NCBI GenBank assembly: GCA_030428105.1
Contig: JAUIBE010000008.1
Span: 1 to 64,000, forward strand
From: Gammaproteobacteria bacterium
GTDB lineage: Bacteria; Pseudomonadota; Gammaproteobacteria; Xanthomonadales; SZUA-36
Direction: 5' to 3'
DNA: 64,000 nt
Part shown: positions 1-10,138 of the stretch, piece by piece
How positions within the stretch are numbered: the first letter of the stretch is position 1
How the letters are laid out: every line of letters begins with the position of its first letter
Notes under the pieces: model-generated
Told to the model about the DNA's origin: nothing
The model's database searches: none
The model's input: only the letters and a program-made list of their open reading frames with translations
Program-made: the position numbers and the translations under genes

Positions 1-3000
1 TCTGGAACTCGGGCTTCGGGTCAATCCACAGCTTGGTGACCACGACTTCGACGGGCTGCAGGGCGTTGTTGATGTCGCAGGCCATGCTTTCGCCGCCGAA
101 GATGTCTTCCCAGTGGCAGCCAGCGAAATCATCATCACTGTCGATGCCGGTGAAGCTTTCGTAGTCCTCGACGTAGCCTGGCGGTACCGCCTCGGTGACG
201 GTGCAGTCCAGCGCTCCGGATTCGGCATCCACAACCACGAACTCAACCGGGTTGCCCTCGGAAATCGCCGTGGTCTGCTCCAGCGGCAGGCCGGTGTTGC
301 AGCTGAGGGTCACCTCGACTTCGCCAGGGTTGCCGTCGTCAAAGTACTTGTTGACCGCAAAGGTCACGCGCAAGGTCGGCTCATTGGTGATCACGCAGTC
401 GAGGTACTCGGCATCGTGCTCCACCGGGTTGATGTCGCAGTCGCCGGTACGGCTGACTTCGTTGTAGCCATCGTTGGGCAGGCCGGATTCGACCACCGAA
501 CAGCTGGTCGGGCCGAAGGTGTCGCTGTTGAAGCCCGTAACCGACAAGGGCTGCGGATTGCCTTCGGAAACCACGACCGGCGCCGATACCTCACCCGAGT
601 CGCACACCAGCGTCATGGTGACCGAGGCCGGGTTGTCGTCGGTAAAGTCTTTCAGCACTCGCCAGGCGGCGAAGTTCAGCTCGTTGTAAATCTCGCAGCT
701 GAACGTGCCCTGGTTTGAATCCAGCACGGTGGCGGTGCCACAGTCGTTGGCGACGGCCGGTTCCTGGGTGTAGCCCTGTACCGGAAGCTCAGAGGCGGTA
801 CAGGTGGTGACACCCGGCGCGAAGTGGGTCACGGTGAACACCGCGTCAACGTTTTCCGTGGCGGTGGCCGAGGACGGGCTGACCGACAGGAACGGCGCGT
901 TCTGGTCAACGCATGAAAGCGTGACCTCGGTGCTGGCATCCAGGTTGTCGTCGGAGAAGTTCTTGTCAACCACGAACGATGCCGAGGTAGGATCGAACAC
1001 CAGGGTGCAGTCGTACTTCTCACCGTACTCGGTGGGGTCAACGCTGCATTCGCCGTTGGCGGCTACCAGTACGTAGCCGACATCCACAGAGGTAGCCTGG
1101 ACCTCGCAATCCAGAACGCCGGGTTCAAATGCGCCCACGGTGAACTCGGTCATCTCCCCGTCGCCCAGGGGTTGCGCCGCGTTGGGCGTGATGGTGTAGG
1201 TGGACCCTGCGCACTGCAGGAACACCTCGGCGTTTGCCAGTGGGTTGTCATCGGTGAAGTCAACGTCGACATTGAAGAAGGCGTTGGCCAGGATGGTCAC
1301 CAGGTAGTCTTCCACTTCGCCATCTGGCGCCGGGCCCGTCGGACCTATTCCGGATGTGGTGCTGCAGCGGAAGCGCGCGTAGGAATCGCCTTCCTCGGCA
1401 TCAACCGGGACCGCGATGCCGTATTGCGTGGTGCCGCCTGCCTGCACCTGGTCGACAATTACATGTTCGCCCGCATCGCTGAAGATGCCGTTGCGATTGA
1501 AGTCGATCCAGCCGTTGAGGAAGCAGGTATTGCCCGAGCCGTTGCTCACATCCACCGTGGCATTGGCGCCCGGGAAGAACTCCGGCGGCAATACAACGCC
1601 GTCTTCATCATCAGCGCCCGTGCAGGTGCCCAACGTGGTGGCCACGCCTGCCGGGGGCGCGTTGTCGTCGCCTGTGGCGCCGGGGCCCTGCACGGTTCCA
1701 TCGTCGGAATCCACGCAGGCGCCGAGGTAGGGTGAGCCCTGGGGCAACAGCACATGGCTGGGCCCGTCGTTGGCCTCGGTGGTGGTGTAGTCATCCACCG
1801 CGGTGCCAGCGGTGGCGTCAGGCGCATCGCCGAAATCCACCGGGGTCAGGCCCAGGTTGGGCCGCACGAACACCTGGTAGTCCTCGACCTCGCCGTCTGG
1901 CGCTGCGCCGGTCGGTGCCAGGCCCCCCGAGCTGTCACAGCGGAACCGCGCATAGGTGGGACCGATCACCACCACTGCCGGAACGGTCGGTGTCAGTGTG
2001 GTTGTGGTTCCGGAAGGGATCACCTCGTCGCTGGCGATTTGCTCGCCGGGATCGGAGAAGTCGCCATTCTGGTTATAGTCGATCCAGGCATTGAGGACGC
2101 AGGCGTTGGTGTTGGCCGATGCGGTGACATCGATACTCGCCTGGCTGTTCTGCTGGAGCAGGCTGGTAAATACCACGCCATCCTCGTCATCACCCGGTGT
2201 GGCGCAGCTTCCGCTGGTTACCGGTGCGGGCGGGCCACCGGCTGCGCCCAGGTCATCGGCGTCAGCGCCAGCACCTTGCTGCGTGGGGTCATCCGAGTCA
2301 ACGCAGGCGCCCAGGTAAGGCGCGCCCTGCGCACCCAGCACGTGGCTTGCGCCATTGTCCGGGGGAAGGGTCTGGTAATCACCGCCACCGATGCCGATTC
2401 CGGAATCAGGCGCATCGCCCAAATCAGTCGGCGTATCCTGGCTGGTGGCATCGGGTTGCAGGGAAACGAGGTGGTCTTCGACTTCACCACCGGTGGTTTC
2501 CTCGGTTGGGTTCAGCCCGCCCGCATCGCTGCAACGGAAACGGGCGTAACTTGTACCCACCGCGATGTTCGCGGGTATTGCGATGGTTTCCGTGTGGGCG
2601 CCTGCGGCCAGCGAGAGCGCATTGAAGAGCTGCTCACCCGGGTCTGTGAAATCACCATTGGCGTTAAAGTCAATCCAGCCGTCCAGGGCGCAGGTGTTGC
2701 CGGAGATCGTGATCTCCAGGTCGGCTGACTGGCCAGCGACCAGTGCTGGCGGGAAAACCACGCCATCCTCGTCGTCTCCGCCATCGCAGTTACCTGCCTG
2801 TACGGGGCCGGCGTTGATGTCATCCGCATCGGCGGCAGCGTTCTGCTGGGTGCCGTCGCCATCGGAATCGACACACGCGCCCAGCCAGGTGCCGCCTGGC
2901 TGCAAGTGCCTGGGGCCGCCGTTGTCGAGGGTGGTGGCGTAGTCGCCAGGCCCGGTGGCGCCGCTGGTATCCGGCGCATCACCGTAGTCACTGGGGTAGT

Positions 3001-6000
3001 AAACGTTCTCCACCGTGACCTCGCCGCAAACATCAGTGTTGTTGTCCGGCTCCACGTCGACGCCGTCGGTGGCGGCGCTGGCGCAGTTCTCGACGCCGGG
3101 CAGGGTGAAAGTATCCATCATCACCGGCACGGTAATGACCGCGGTGGCGTCCACGCTCATGGCGCCCAGGTCACAACTGAGGTCGCTACCGTTGATGGTG
3201 CAGCCACCGCTGGTGGCATCGTCGGCGTTGACCCACGTGGGTGCAGGGCCGTGGAACACCATGCCGGCGGGCAGGGTGTCACTGACCTGGGTCTCATTGC
3301 TGTCCAGCGGACCATTGTTGACCACGGTGATGGTCCAACTGAACGGCTGGTGAAGCTGCACGGTGGGCGGTTCGGCTACCTTGCCCTCGATCTCGATATC
3401 CACACGGGCACGAACCGAGGTGTTCTCGGCCTCCGAGTTATTGCCCAGGATGACCTCGTTCTCATTGGCGCTGATGGTCGCGTTGGTGAAGTGGGTATCC
3501 CCCGAGGTATCGGGCTGGGTGAGGAAACGGAAATTCAGGTAACGGTGGCCGCTGCTGTTGGCGGTCATCTCGTCAACCTCGCCGGGCACCGTGGTGGCGG
3601 TGCAGGTCAGCGTCATGGTGGACGGGCCGGTCACCGGGTTGCTGCCGCCGGTCAGGGCGCAGGTATCGGCGCTGGTGCCGCAGGCATCGCCCTGGGCAGC
3701 CTCATCACAGTCGAAACGGACGGTTTTGCCCGCCTTGGGCGTCATGGTGTATTCGAAGTGCACGCCGGTGGCGTAGGACGGCCCGCGGTTGGTGAACTCC
3801 ACGTCGTATACAACATCGTTGTTGGCGTTGTCGCCGCCGGATGCCGGATCCCAGGCGACCGGGTCGGGAATGTCGGTATTGTTGATCAGCAGGTCGATGT
3901 CGTCCTGCTCAATGGTCAGCGTTACGGGCCCGAAATCGTTGTTGTCGAGATTGTCGTCGAGCAGGCTGGTGCTAATGCTGACGCTGTTGTCCATGGTGCG
4001 CGGCGTAGGCGGCGTTTCCATGAAGTTGGGGCGAATCACCAGGGTAATGGTTTCCGAATCGCCATAGGCCATGCTGCCCATATCGCAAGTCAGGGTTGGC
4101 GAGTCGGCTGCGATATAACTCATGCCTGGAATCAGGCCTGCGCAGCTTCCGCCACCCGTTGCGGCTTGCGAGACGAAAGTGAAGCCAGGGTCTCCGGCGG
4201 CCAGGTTGAAAGTGTCGATAACCTGGACATTCTGCGCAGTGGAGGGGCCGTTGTTGCGGATGGTGATGACGTAGGTGGCTTCCACGCCGGCCTTCACCGG
4301 GTTGGGGGTCACCGTCTTGTTCTGAACGGTTACATCGGCAACCGGCTCCACCAATACAGTCGCCGAAGCGGTGTTGTTGGAGCGATCGTCGTCGCCAACA
4401 GTACTGGAATAGGCGCTGGCGACGTTGGTCTGGCTGCCGTCAAACAAGGGACGGGTCACTGTGAATGTAAACACAGCGCCTTGACTGGGAGCCAGGCTTC
4501 CCGAGTCCTGGGTACAGGTAATGGTTGCGCCGGTGGTGCAGCTCCAACCGGCAGGGACGTTGGGGGTAGTCACTACCGTGCTGCCATTGACATAGCCCGG
4601 TATCGGGTCGGAAAGCACGATGCCGTCGGCCGCGTCCGGCCCGTCGTTAAAAACCCCGATCAGGTAATTGATGGAATCTTCCAGCACTGGCGGCGGCCCG
4701 GGGTCTGCGGCCAGGGTGTTGGGGTCGCCGTCCACCGTTCCCGCATTCGGCAGTTTGTTCACGCGCAGGTCGGCGATGGCGTCGGTGGCGGTGACGCTGG
4801 CATCGGTCGAGTTGTTGCTGGCGTCGTAGTCGGGTGGGTCACCGCTGTATTCAACCACGGCCACGTTGGTCAGCACGCCGCTGGCGTCGGCCGTGGTGCT
4901 GATGGTAAGAACACTGGATGTGCCGCCGTTGGGCAACAAGGCGTTGTAGGTGCAGACGATGTTGGGCGTGTTGTCGACGCAGCTCCAGTCTGTTCCGGAG
5001 AAACCGGTGTAACTTTCATCGGCTGGTAATGTGTCGGTGACGGTTACGGTGCCTGCAAGCGCATCGCGCGGGCCAGCATTGCTTACTGTAATACCGCTGG
5101 CGATGGGGCTGCCGACCGCCACCGGCTGGGGTGACTTGGACTTGGAGATACTGAGGTCGAGCCCATCGGGCGTAACCTGGATATCGACGTCATCGCTGTT
5201 GTTGGCCATTCGCTCGGCCGCTTCTTCTCCAGCCAGCGTGGCAATCGAAACCGGAATGTTGTACTGGGTCAGCACCACCACGAGTGGCGCAGTGAGTGGA
5301 ACAACAATATCGTCGGTGGCTCCGACCACGTAGCCGGGCCTGGTGCAGGTCACTTGTTGACCCACCACGTTGCAGTTCCAGCCCGGGCCAGTGGGCGTGC
5401 CAATGGTGAAGCCGGCGGGAATATCGATCACCACTTCGGCATAGTCGGCGTCAAACGGCCCGAGGTTCCGCGGGCGCGCCGTCACGCTGGTGGCGCCGCC
5501 GGAAGTGACCGAGGAGTCGGCGGCGATAATGGTCACCGCCAGGTCGAGGCCGCGCGTAACCAGCACATCGATGGTGTCGACATCGTTATCGGGCTGGTGG
5601 TCCCCGGTATCCGAAGAGATGGTGGCAGTGGTCGTCAGGGTGCCTGACTGCGCGCCCGTTACCTTGCCGGAGAAACTGATGTTCGGCACGATTTCACCGA
5701 CACCCAGGCTGGCGCGAGTGCAGGTCAGTTCGTTAGGCCCGGCTGCGTAGCTGCACGACCACCCTCCGCCCGAGGCAGAGCCCGCCACGTAGGTCATGTT
5801 GATGGACAGCTCGAACACTACTTGAATGTTGACCGCCGCGTTGGGCCCATCATTGGTAAATTGCGCGGTGTAGGTCACATCTCCGCCGGCGATCACGGGG
5901 TTTGGTGAAACGCCAATAAATGCAGTCACCAGGTCGGCGCCATCGTCGATGGTGGTGTTCTGGGTCAGCGTGTCATTGGCCGGGTTGGTGTCGGTTGAAT

Positions 6001-6397
6001 CTGTGGTGGCGGTTGCCTCGATGTCGATGGTGGCGCCGGTTGCCGCGGTGGACCGAATCACAAGGTTGGCTTTCTCGACCGGCCCTGGCGGGGCTGCGGC
6101 GGTGCCGAGCATATCGCCGTAACTGCAGGTCAGTGCGCCCGGCGTCAGGCCATCGTGACTGCAGGCCGCGTTGTCAACGCTGACAAATTCGGTTGTGGCC
6201 GGCAGAGGCACGGTCAGAACAACATTCTGAGCCACGTCACCCTGCTGGTTCTCAACGTCGATTTCGTAGCTGATTTCTCCGCCTCGAATCGCCGGGTCGG
6301 GCGTGTCCAGCAATTGCGAGACGAGGACATCCACCGCGTGGCTGGTGGAGGCTAATGAAAACGCGAACGCTAAAACGAAACCTTGCAGAATCTTCAC
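1..6397 (-). CDS. Giant exported repeat protein with DUF11, GEVEDY and SdrD-like domains (3' end outside window)
   Basis: This frame stays open for about 2130 codons from a GTG at 6397 and runs off the left edge. A GAGAGG Shine-Dalgarno sequence precedes the start, and the first 22 residues form a signal peptide. Next come about eight DUF11/CARDB-like units to about residue 1130, recognisable by repeated '(D)..V.aG....Y....tN.GP..A' cores. Three units follow that open with DYGDAPDT-like motifs and close with GEVEDY or GEVEDH (about residues 1133-1700). From about residue 1707 there are at least five Cys-paired units beginning like FTDDNP with a later TLSC, similar to SdrD/prealbumin-type repeats. 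The protein is probably a surface adhesin or secreted filament. Substrate and anchor are unknown because the C terminus is missing. It sits alone, divergent from the M3 peptidase. The frame is read clearly; the family names come from motif memory. Confidence 0.88.
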   Translation of the reverse strand, partial: MKILQGFVLAFAFSLASTSHAVDVLVSQLLDTPDPAIRGGEISYEIDVENQQGDVAQNVVLTVPLPATTEFVSVDNAACSHDGLTPGALTCSYGDMLGTAAAPPGPVEKANLVIRSTAATGATIDIEATATTDSTDTNPANDTLTQNTTIDDGADLVTAFIGVSPNPVIAGGDVTYTAQFTNDGPNAAVNIQVVFELSINMTYVAGSASGGGWSCSYAAGPNELTCTRASLGVGEIVPNISFSGKVTGAQSGTLTTTATISSDTGDHQPDNDVDTIDVLVTRGLDLAVTIIAADSSVTSGGATSVTARPRNLGPFDADYAEVVIDIPAGFTIGTPTGPGWNCNVVGQQVTCTRPGYVVGATDDIVVPLTAPLVVVLTQYNIPVSIATLAGEEAAERMANNSDDVDIQVTPDGLDLSISKSKSPQPVAVGSPIASGITVSNAGPRDALAGTVTVTDTLPADESYTGFSGTDWSCVDNTPNIVCTYNALLPNGGTSSVLTISTTADASGVLTNVAVVEYSGDPPDYDASNNSTDASVTATDAIADLRVNKLPNAGTVDGDPNTLAADPGPPPVLEDSINYLIGVFNDGPDAADGIVLSDPIPGYVNGSTVVTTPNVPAGWSCTTGATITCTQDSGSLAPSQGAVFTFTVTRPLFDGSQTNVASAYSSTVGDDDRSNNTASATVLVEPVADVTVQNKTVTPNPVKAGVEATYVITIRNNGPSTAQNVQVIDTFNLAAGDPGFTFVSQAATGGGSCAGLIPGMSYIAADSPTLTCDMGSMAYGDSETITLVIRPNFMETPPTPRTMDNSVSISTSLLDDNLDNNDFGPVTLTIEQDDIDLLINNTDIPDPVAWDPASGGDNANNDVVYDVEFTNRGPSYATGVHFEYTMTPKAGKTVRFDCDEAAQGDACGTSADTCALTGGSNPVTGPSTMTLTCTATTVPGEVDEMTANSSGHRYLNFRFLTQPDTSGDTHFTNATISANENEVILGNNSEAENTSVRARVDIEIEGKVAEPPTVQLHQPFSWTITVVNNGPLDSNETQVSDTLPAGMVFHGPAPTWVNADDATSGGCTINGSDLSCDLGAMSVDATAVITVPVMMDTFTLPGVENCASAATDGVDVEPDNNTDVCGEVTVENVYYPSDYGDAPDTSGATGPGDYATTLDNGGPRHLQPGGTWLGACVDSDGDGTQQNAAADADDINAGPVQAGNCDGGDDEDGVVFPPALVAGQSADLEITISGNTCALDGWIDFNANGDFTDPGEQLFNALSLAAGAHTETIAIPANIAVGTSYARFRCSDAGGLNPTEETTGGEVEDHLVSLQPDATSQDTPTDLGDAPDSGIGIGGGDYQTLPPDNGASHVLGAQGAPYLGACVDSDDPTQQGAGADADDLGAAGGPPAPVTSGSCATPGDDEDGVVFTSLLQQNSQASIDVTASANTNACVLNAWIDYNQNGDFSDPGEQIASDEVIPSGTTTTLTPTVPAVVVIGPTYARFRCDSSGGLAPTGAAPDGEVEDYQVFVRPNLGLTPVDFGDAPDATAGTAVDDYTTTEANDGPSHVLLPQGSPYLGACVDSDDGTVQGPGATGDDNAPPAGVATTLGTCTGADDEDGVVLPPEFFPGANATVDVSNGSGNTCFLNGWIDFNRNGIFSDAGEHVIVDQVQAGGTTQYGIAVPVDAEEGDSYARFRCSTTSGIGPTGPAPDGEVEDYLVTILANAFFNVDVDFTDDNPLANAEVFLQCAGSTYTITPNAAQPLGDGEMTEFTVGAFEPGVLDCEVQATSVDVGYVLVAANGECSVDPTEYGEKYDCTLVFDPTSASFVVDKNFSDDNLDASTEVTLSCVDQNAPFLSVSPSSATATENVDAVFTVTHFAPGVTTCTASELPVQGYTQEPAVANDCGTATVLDSNQGTFSCEIYNELNFAAWRVLKDFTDDNPASVTMTLVCDSGEVSAPVVVSEGNPQPLSVTGFNSDTFGPTSCSVVESGLPNDGYNEVSRTGDCDINPVEHDAEYLDCVITNEPTLRVTFAVNKYFDDGNPGEVEVTLSCNTGLPLEQTTAISEGNPVEFVVVDAESGALDCTVTEAVPPGYVEDYESFTGIDSDDDFAGCHWEDIFGGESMACDINNALQPVEVVVTKLWIDPKPEFQ

Positions 6398-6614
6398 GGA
6401 GATCCCTCTCTTAAGTTGTTCTGATTGTTACAGTTAGACTTGCAGGTGGAAGATGATCGCTCCCCTGGATGTGTTTATACCGTGGGCGTGGCCGACTCGC
6501 AACAAACTGGGGTGTTGGCGCAGATTTCTCTCCCCGTGACGAATAGCACTCAACGCGGCGGCTCATCTCTGCTGAAATGGCGCGTTGCAAAACACAGACT
6601 CTCGAGGAACAACA

Positions 6615-8504
6615 ATGATTGGTAACAAACCGACGGTTTGCCTGTTGACTGCCATGCTTGCGCTGGGGGCTTCTACGCTGAGCGCCCAGGAAGAAACGCC
6701 CGATCCACGCTGGACCTGGGACCTCACCGACCTCTACGAAACCGAGGATGACTGGAATGCCGCATTGGAAGAGGCGCTTGCCAGTTTAGGCGGGCTCGCG
6801 GCGCTGAAAGGAACCCTTTCCGACGGCCCCGATGCGCTGCTGGCGCTGTTTGAAGCCAACAACGCAATGAATCGCAAGGTGACCCGCGTATTCCAGTACG
6901 CCAGCCTGGGCGCTGACGAAGACCTGGGTAATCCGCGCGGCCAGGAACGCCGCCAGCAGGCGCAGCGCCTGTTCAGCGAGTACGGCCAGTCGGTGGCGTG
7001 GATCCAGCCGGAAATGATGGCTTTGGGGCGCGAGACCCTGGAAGGTTACATCGAAGCCTTGCCCGCCCTGGAAATTTATCGCTTCAATATCGAAGATGCG
7101 CTGCGCTACCAGCCGCATACCCTGGGCGATGAAGCAGAAAGCGTGATTGCTGCTGCGGGCCTGATGCAGGCTGCGCCGTTCAACATTTACGGCTTGCTGG
7201 CCAACTCGGAAATTCCCTGGCCCACCATCACCTTGAGCACCGGGGAAGAGGCCTTTATCAACTCGCAAGGCTACAGCCGTCATCGCACCTCGCGGGTATA
7301 CGAAGACCGCCGGGCCGTGTTTGATGCTTTTTGGAACACCTGGGGCGAGTACAAGGGAACTGCAGGCCAGTCACTGTCAGCCCACCTGACAGCGCAGCTG
7401 TTCACCACCCGGGTGCGCAACTACGACGACACGCTCACTCGCAACCTGTTCCAGGACAACCTGCCGCGCAGCGTTTACGACACGCTGGTCAGGGTGACCA
7501 ATGAGAACCTGCCATCCCTGCATCGCTTCCTGGAACTCAAGGCGCGCGTGCTGGGCCTGGAAGACATGGGTTACGAGGATATTTACGTATCGATGGTGGA
7601 GCCGCCGCGCGATTACACCATTGAAGACACCGTGGAGCTGGTGAACCGCGCCATGCTGCCACTGGGCGAAACCTACTCCGACAAGCTGGCCGAATCGGCC
7701 AATGAGCGCTGGATGAGCGTGTTTCCGTCACCCGGCAAGCGTTCGGGCGCCTACATGTCAGGCTTCGTCTACGGCGAACACCCCTACATCCTGCTGAATC
7801 ACCTGGACGACTACAACTCGGTCTCGACCTACGCCCACGAGTGGGGCCACGGGATGCACCAGATACTGGCCAACGAATCCCAGCCGCAGAACCTGGCCTC
7901 GTTCTCGATCTTCACCACCGAGGCGGCCGCCATTGCCAACGAGTTGCTGACCCAGACCTACATGCTCAGCAGCGCGACCACCGATGAAGAGCGGCTTTAC
8001 TACCTGGGCTACGCGCTCGAGCAGATTCGCACCACGTTTTTCCGCCAGACCATGTTCAGCGAGTTCGAGGGCGAAATTTACGCCGCGATGGAACGCGGAG
8101 AGCCGATTTCAGGCGACCGCATTACGCAAATGTATGGCGAGATCCTGCGCCGCTACCACGGCGCAGATGAAGGCGTGATGCGCATCGAGGAGCTGTACCA
8201 CAACGAGTGGTTGTTCGTTCCGCACTTCTACTTCAACTTCTACGTGTTCCAGTACGCCACCTCGATTGCCGGCGCCGCCTACTTCACCGAGCAGATCCTC
8301 AAGGGTGGCGATGAAGAGCGTGAGAACTACCTTAGTTTCCTGCGCGCTGGTGGTTCCAAGCACCCCTATGACCTGTTCATGGACGCAGGCCTCGACATGG
8401 CTTCACCAGAACCTTACGAAGCGCTGATTCGGCGCATGGATGAACTGCTGGACGACTTCGAAGCCACGCTTAACCGGGTAGAAGCGGCGCGCGCAGCCGA
8501 CTAA
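6615..8504 (+). CDS. Exported M3-family oligoendopeptidase (PepF-like)
   Basis: This is a zinc metallopeptidase of the M3 thimet-oligopeptidase/oligoendopeptidase F family, which cleaves short peptides. The zinc site is visible as HEWGH (H408, E409, H412) with the third ligand E436 in FTTEAAA. The 629-residue length fits PepF-type enzymes. I chose the ATG at 6615 over an upstream TTG at 6585 because GAGGA lies six bases before it and the protein then begins with a clean Sec signal peptide ending LSA-QEE. That predicts a periplasmic enzyme, whereas many PepF proteins are cytoplasmic. It stands alone between a divergent surface-protein gene and a convergent unknown gene. A role in recycling peptides from protein degradation outside the cytoplasm is inference. 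Confidence 0.93.
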   Translation: MIGNKPTVCLLTAMLALGASTLSAQEETPDPRWTWDLTDLYETEDDWNAALEEALASLGGLAALKGTLSDGPDALLALFEANNAMNRKVTRVFQYASLGADEDLGNPRGQERRQQAQRLFSEYGQSVAWIQPEMMALGRETLEGYIEALPALEIYRFNIEDALRYQPHTLGDEAESVIAAAGLMQAAPFNIYGLLANSEIPWPTITLSTGEEAFINSQGYSRHRTSRVYEDRRAVFDAFWNTWGEYKGTAGQSLSAHLTAQLFTTRVRNYDDTLTRNLFQDNLPRSVYDTLVRVTNENLPSLHRFLELKARVLGLEDMGYEDIYVSMVEPPRDYTIEDTVELVNRAMLPLGETYSDKLAESANERWMSVFPSPGKRSGAYMSGFVYGEHPYILLNHLDDYNSVSTYAHEWGHGMHQILANESQPQNLASFSIFTTEAAAIANELLTQTYMLSSATTDEERLYYLGYALEQIRTTFFRQTMFSEFEGEIYAAMERGEPISGDRITQMYGEILRRYHGADEGVMRIEELYHNEWLFVPHFYFNFYVFQYATSIAGAAYFTEQILKGGDEERENYLSFLRAGGSKHPYDLFMDAGLDMASPEPYEALIRRMDELLDDFEATLNRVEAARAAD

Positions 8505-8514
8505 CGCCTGGCGC

Positions 8515-8558
8515 CAAAAAAAAGCCAGGGCCCTTCCGCTCGGAACGGGCCCTGGCTA
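8515..8558 (-). terminator. Rho-independent terminator of the 8579-9421 gene
   Basis: An 11-bp perfect GC-rich stem (8523-8533 with 8547-8557) is extended by an inner TTCCG/CGGAA pairing. On the minus strand it is followed by eight T residues (A run 8516-8523 on the plus strand). It lies 20 bases past the stop of the minus-strand gene and also separates it from the converging peptidase gene. Confidence 0.85.
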
Positions 8559-8578
8559 AATGCCGGATTGAACCTGGC

Positions 8579-9421
8579 CTAGTCGCCGTAAATGCGGATG
8601 CCGTGGAAGAAAATGGCGTAATCCACCAGCGAGAACGAACCCTCGTAACCGAAGGTGATGGTCATCGGTTCCTTGAAGAAGTCCTTGATCTGCGAATCGG
8701 TCAGGCCTTCAGCGCGCAGGTTGCGCTTGTTGACGATGCCGCCGGTGCAGCTGCGCGTGACGCGTTCACGCTCGACCATGCTTTCACCCGGAGATAGCGG
8801 CGACTGGTGAGTGGCCACGATAATCGGGTTGGGCGTGATGAACAGCTTGCCGTTGAACGGGTCGCCGTTGGCGTTGGTCAGGCCATCCAGTGCTTCGTTT
8901 TCGATCTGCACGGTGGGCCAGATTTCCATGCTGGCGGTTGCCGGAAATGCGGTCGAATTGTTGAAGGCGTAAGTCGAAAACTGGGTGAAGGTGAAACACA
9001 GCAGCGACTTGGTCGCTTTCTTGGGAAGTTCGATTGAACCCACGTTGGTATCGCTCACCGCGGTAAACCCTGGCGCAGGGTTGGGCTCGTAACACACTTC
9101 CTCGCCCGCAATGGTGCCGCTGCAGTCGCCGGAAACGTAGAGCGGCAGCGTCTGTTCGACGCCCAGGTAAATTTTCTTGCGTCCAAATGAATCAGAATCG
9201 CCTACTTCCTCGTCGGTGGGCGCGGCTTCGATGGCGGACATGCCATCAACCGAGCGTTCGACGGCAGACTCACGGACCTGTTTTCGCAGGCTGCGCAACT
9301 CGGCGCTTCGATTGAGTTGGTCGATCTGCATTTCATCGGGAACGGGTGCGGAAGGGGAAGCTGCCTGGGCAGCAGAAACAAACAGGGCAGTTGCCATGCC
9401 CAGTATCATTTTTGGTTGCAT
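8579..9421 (-). CDS. Exported protein of unknown function
   Basis: The gene encodes a 280-residue protein with a typical Sec signal peptide (MQPKMILGMATALFVSAAQA). I chose the ATG at 9421 because GGAG sits seven bases upstream; the frame is open further, to 9460. After the signal there is a charged, probably helical stretch (to about residue 75) and then a mostly beta-looking domain with several cysteines (SGDCSGT, EEVCYEP, SLLCFTF, TRSCTGG) that could form disulfides in the periplasm. I recognise no family. It is a single gene with its own strong terminator, ahead of which lies an unrelated membrane-protein gene on the same strand. Confidence 0.8.
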   Translation of the reverse strand: MQPKMILGMATALFVSAAQAASPSAPVPDEMQIDQLNRSAELRSLRKQVRESAVERSVDGMSAIEAAPTDEEVGDSDSFGRKKIYLGVEQTLPLYVSGDCSGTIAGEEVCYEPNPAPGFTAVSDTNVGSIELPKKATKSLLCFTFTQFSTYAFNNSTAFPATASMEIWPTVQIENEALDGLTNANGDPFNGKLFITPNPIIVATHQSPLSPGESMVERERVTRSCTGGIVNKRNLRAEGLTDSQIKDFFKEPMTITFGYEGSFSLVDYAIFFHGIRIYGD

Positions 9422-9501
9422 CCTTGACTCCTTGTGCGTGGATGGTCCTTTGCAGGACAAATGGAGGGCTGGCTACTATAGCAGTTACCGGGAGAGGGCT
9501 T

Positions 9502-10134
9502 TCACTCGGGGGAGAAATTCTCCAGGAAGCGCTTGTGCCTCTGGATGGCCAGGTGCAGCCAGCCAACCTGTTGCTGCATGATGCGCTCGCTGATGGCCCA
9601 GGCAACGAATGCTTTCTCCGGCAGGTAAAAGTTCTCACTGTAGATCAGGCGATTGATGTCGCCGTCCAGGCCCACAATGTCGCCATTGCCGCGGTAAATG
9701 ACGAAGGCATCGCGCATGTACTCAGCCGGTAGTCGCCCCACCACGGTCAGGCTGACTGCGCGTTCCCATGCGCTCTGGTTCAGGTCCGGGGTGTTGTAGC
9801 CCTGGAAGCGTGGCAGGTAAGCCAGGAACATCTCCGAGCCATCCACCTCGTCCCTGATGTCGTGAAGCACTTTGAGCCGATCGGAGACGGTTGCAAAAGA
9901 CAGCTCCAGTTCGGCCAGGTTGGTGGCGATCTCGGCGTTGAGTTGAATCATGATCTCGTCGGCCTGGCGCTGGTTGCTGCGTTCCTCGCGCCATTCGTCC
10001 ACCATCAGGGCCAGTACAACACCGATCAACACCACCACGCCTTCCAGCAGCAGGAAACGGATGTCCCGGCCGGATAGCGACAACTTCGACCTTGGCCTGG
10101 AGGTTTCGGTTTGCTGCTCGCTCATGCGAGCCAT
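9502..10134 (-). CDS. Single-pass membrane protein, DUF6090-like pattern
   Basis: This 210-residue protein has one hydrophobic helix near residues 25-45 (LLLEGVVVLIGVVLALMVDEW) followed by a long, mainly helical, charged region. The 'E..V..IGV.LAL..DEW.E.R' arrangement recalls DUF6090-type proteins of unknown function; that is pattern memory only. The start is uncertain. ATG 10134 lies four bases after the stop of the small upstream frame, which would suit translational coupling. ATG 10125 is an alternative. Neither has a strong Shine-Dalgarno sequence. No enzymatic motif is visible. Confidence 0.7.
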   Translation of the reverse strand: MARMSEQQTETSRPRSKLSLSGRDIRFLLLEGVVVLIGVVLALMVDEWREERSNQRQADEIMIQLNAEIATNLAELELSFATVSDRLKVLHDIRDEVDGSEMFLAYLPRFQGYNTPDLNQSAWERAVSLTVVGRLPAEYMRDAFVIYRGNGDIVGLDGDINRLIYSENFYLPEKAFVAWAISERIMQQQVGWLHLAIQRHKRFLENFSPE

Positions 10135-10138
10135 GTTA

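Noticed and set aside
2906-5029. A 707-codon plus-strand open frame
   Set aside because: It lies antisense within the giant surface-protein gene, has a Val/Gly/His-rich composition typical of a shadow of GC-rich repeats, and has no domain or ribosome site.
1-6397. Possible CRISPR or tandem DNA repeat array
   Set aside because: The periodicity is at protein-domain level with diverged DNA; no short identical repeats with unique spacers exist.
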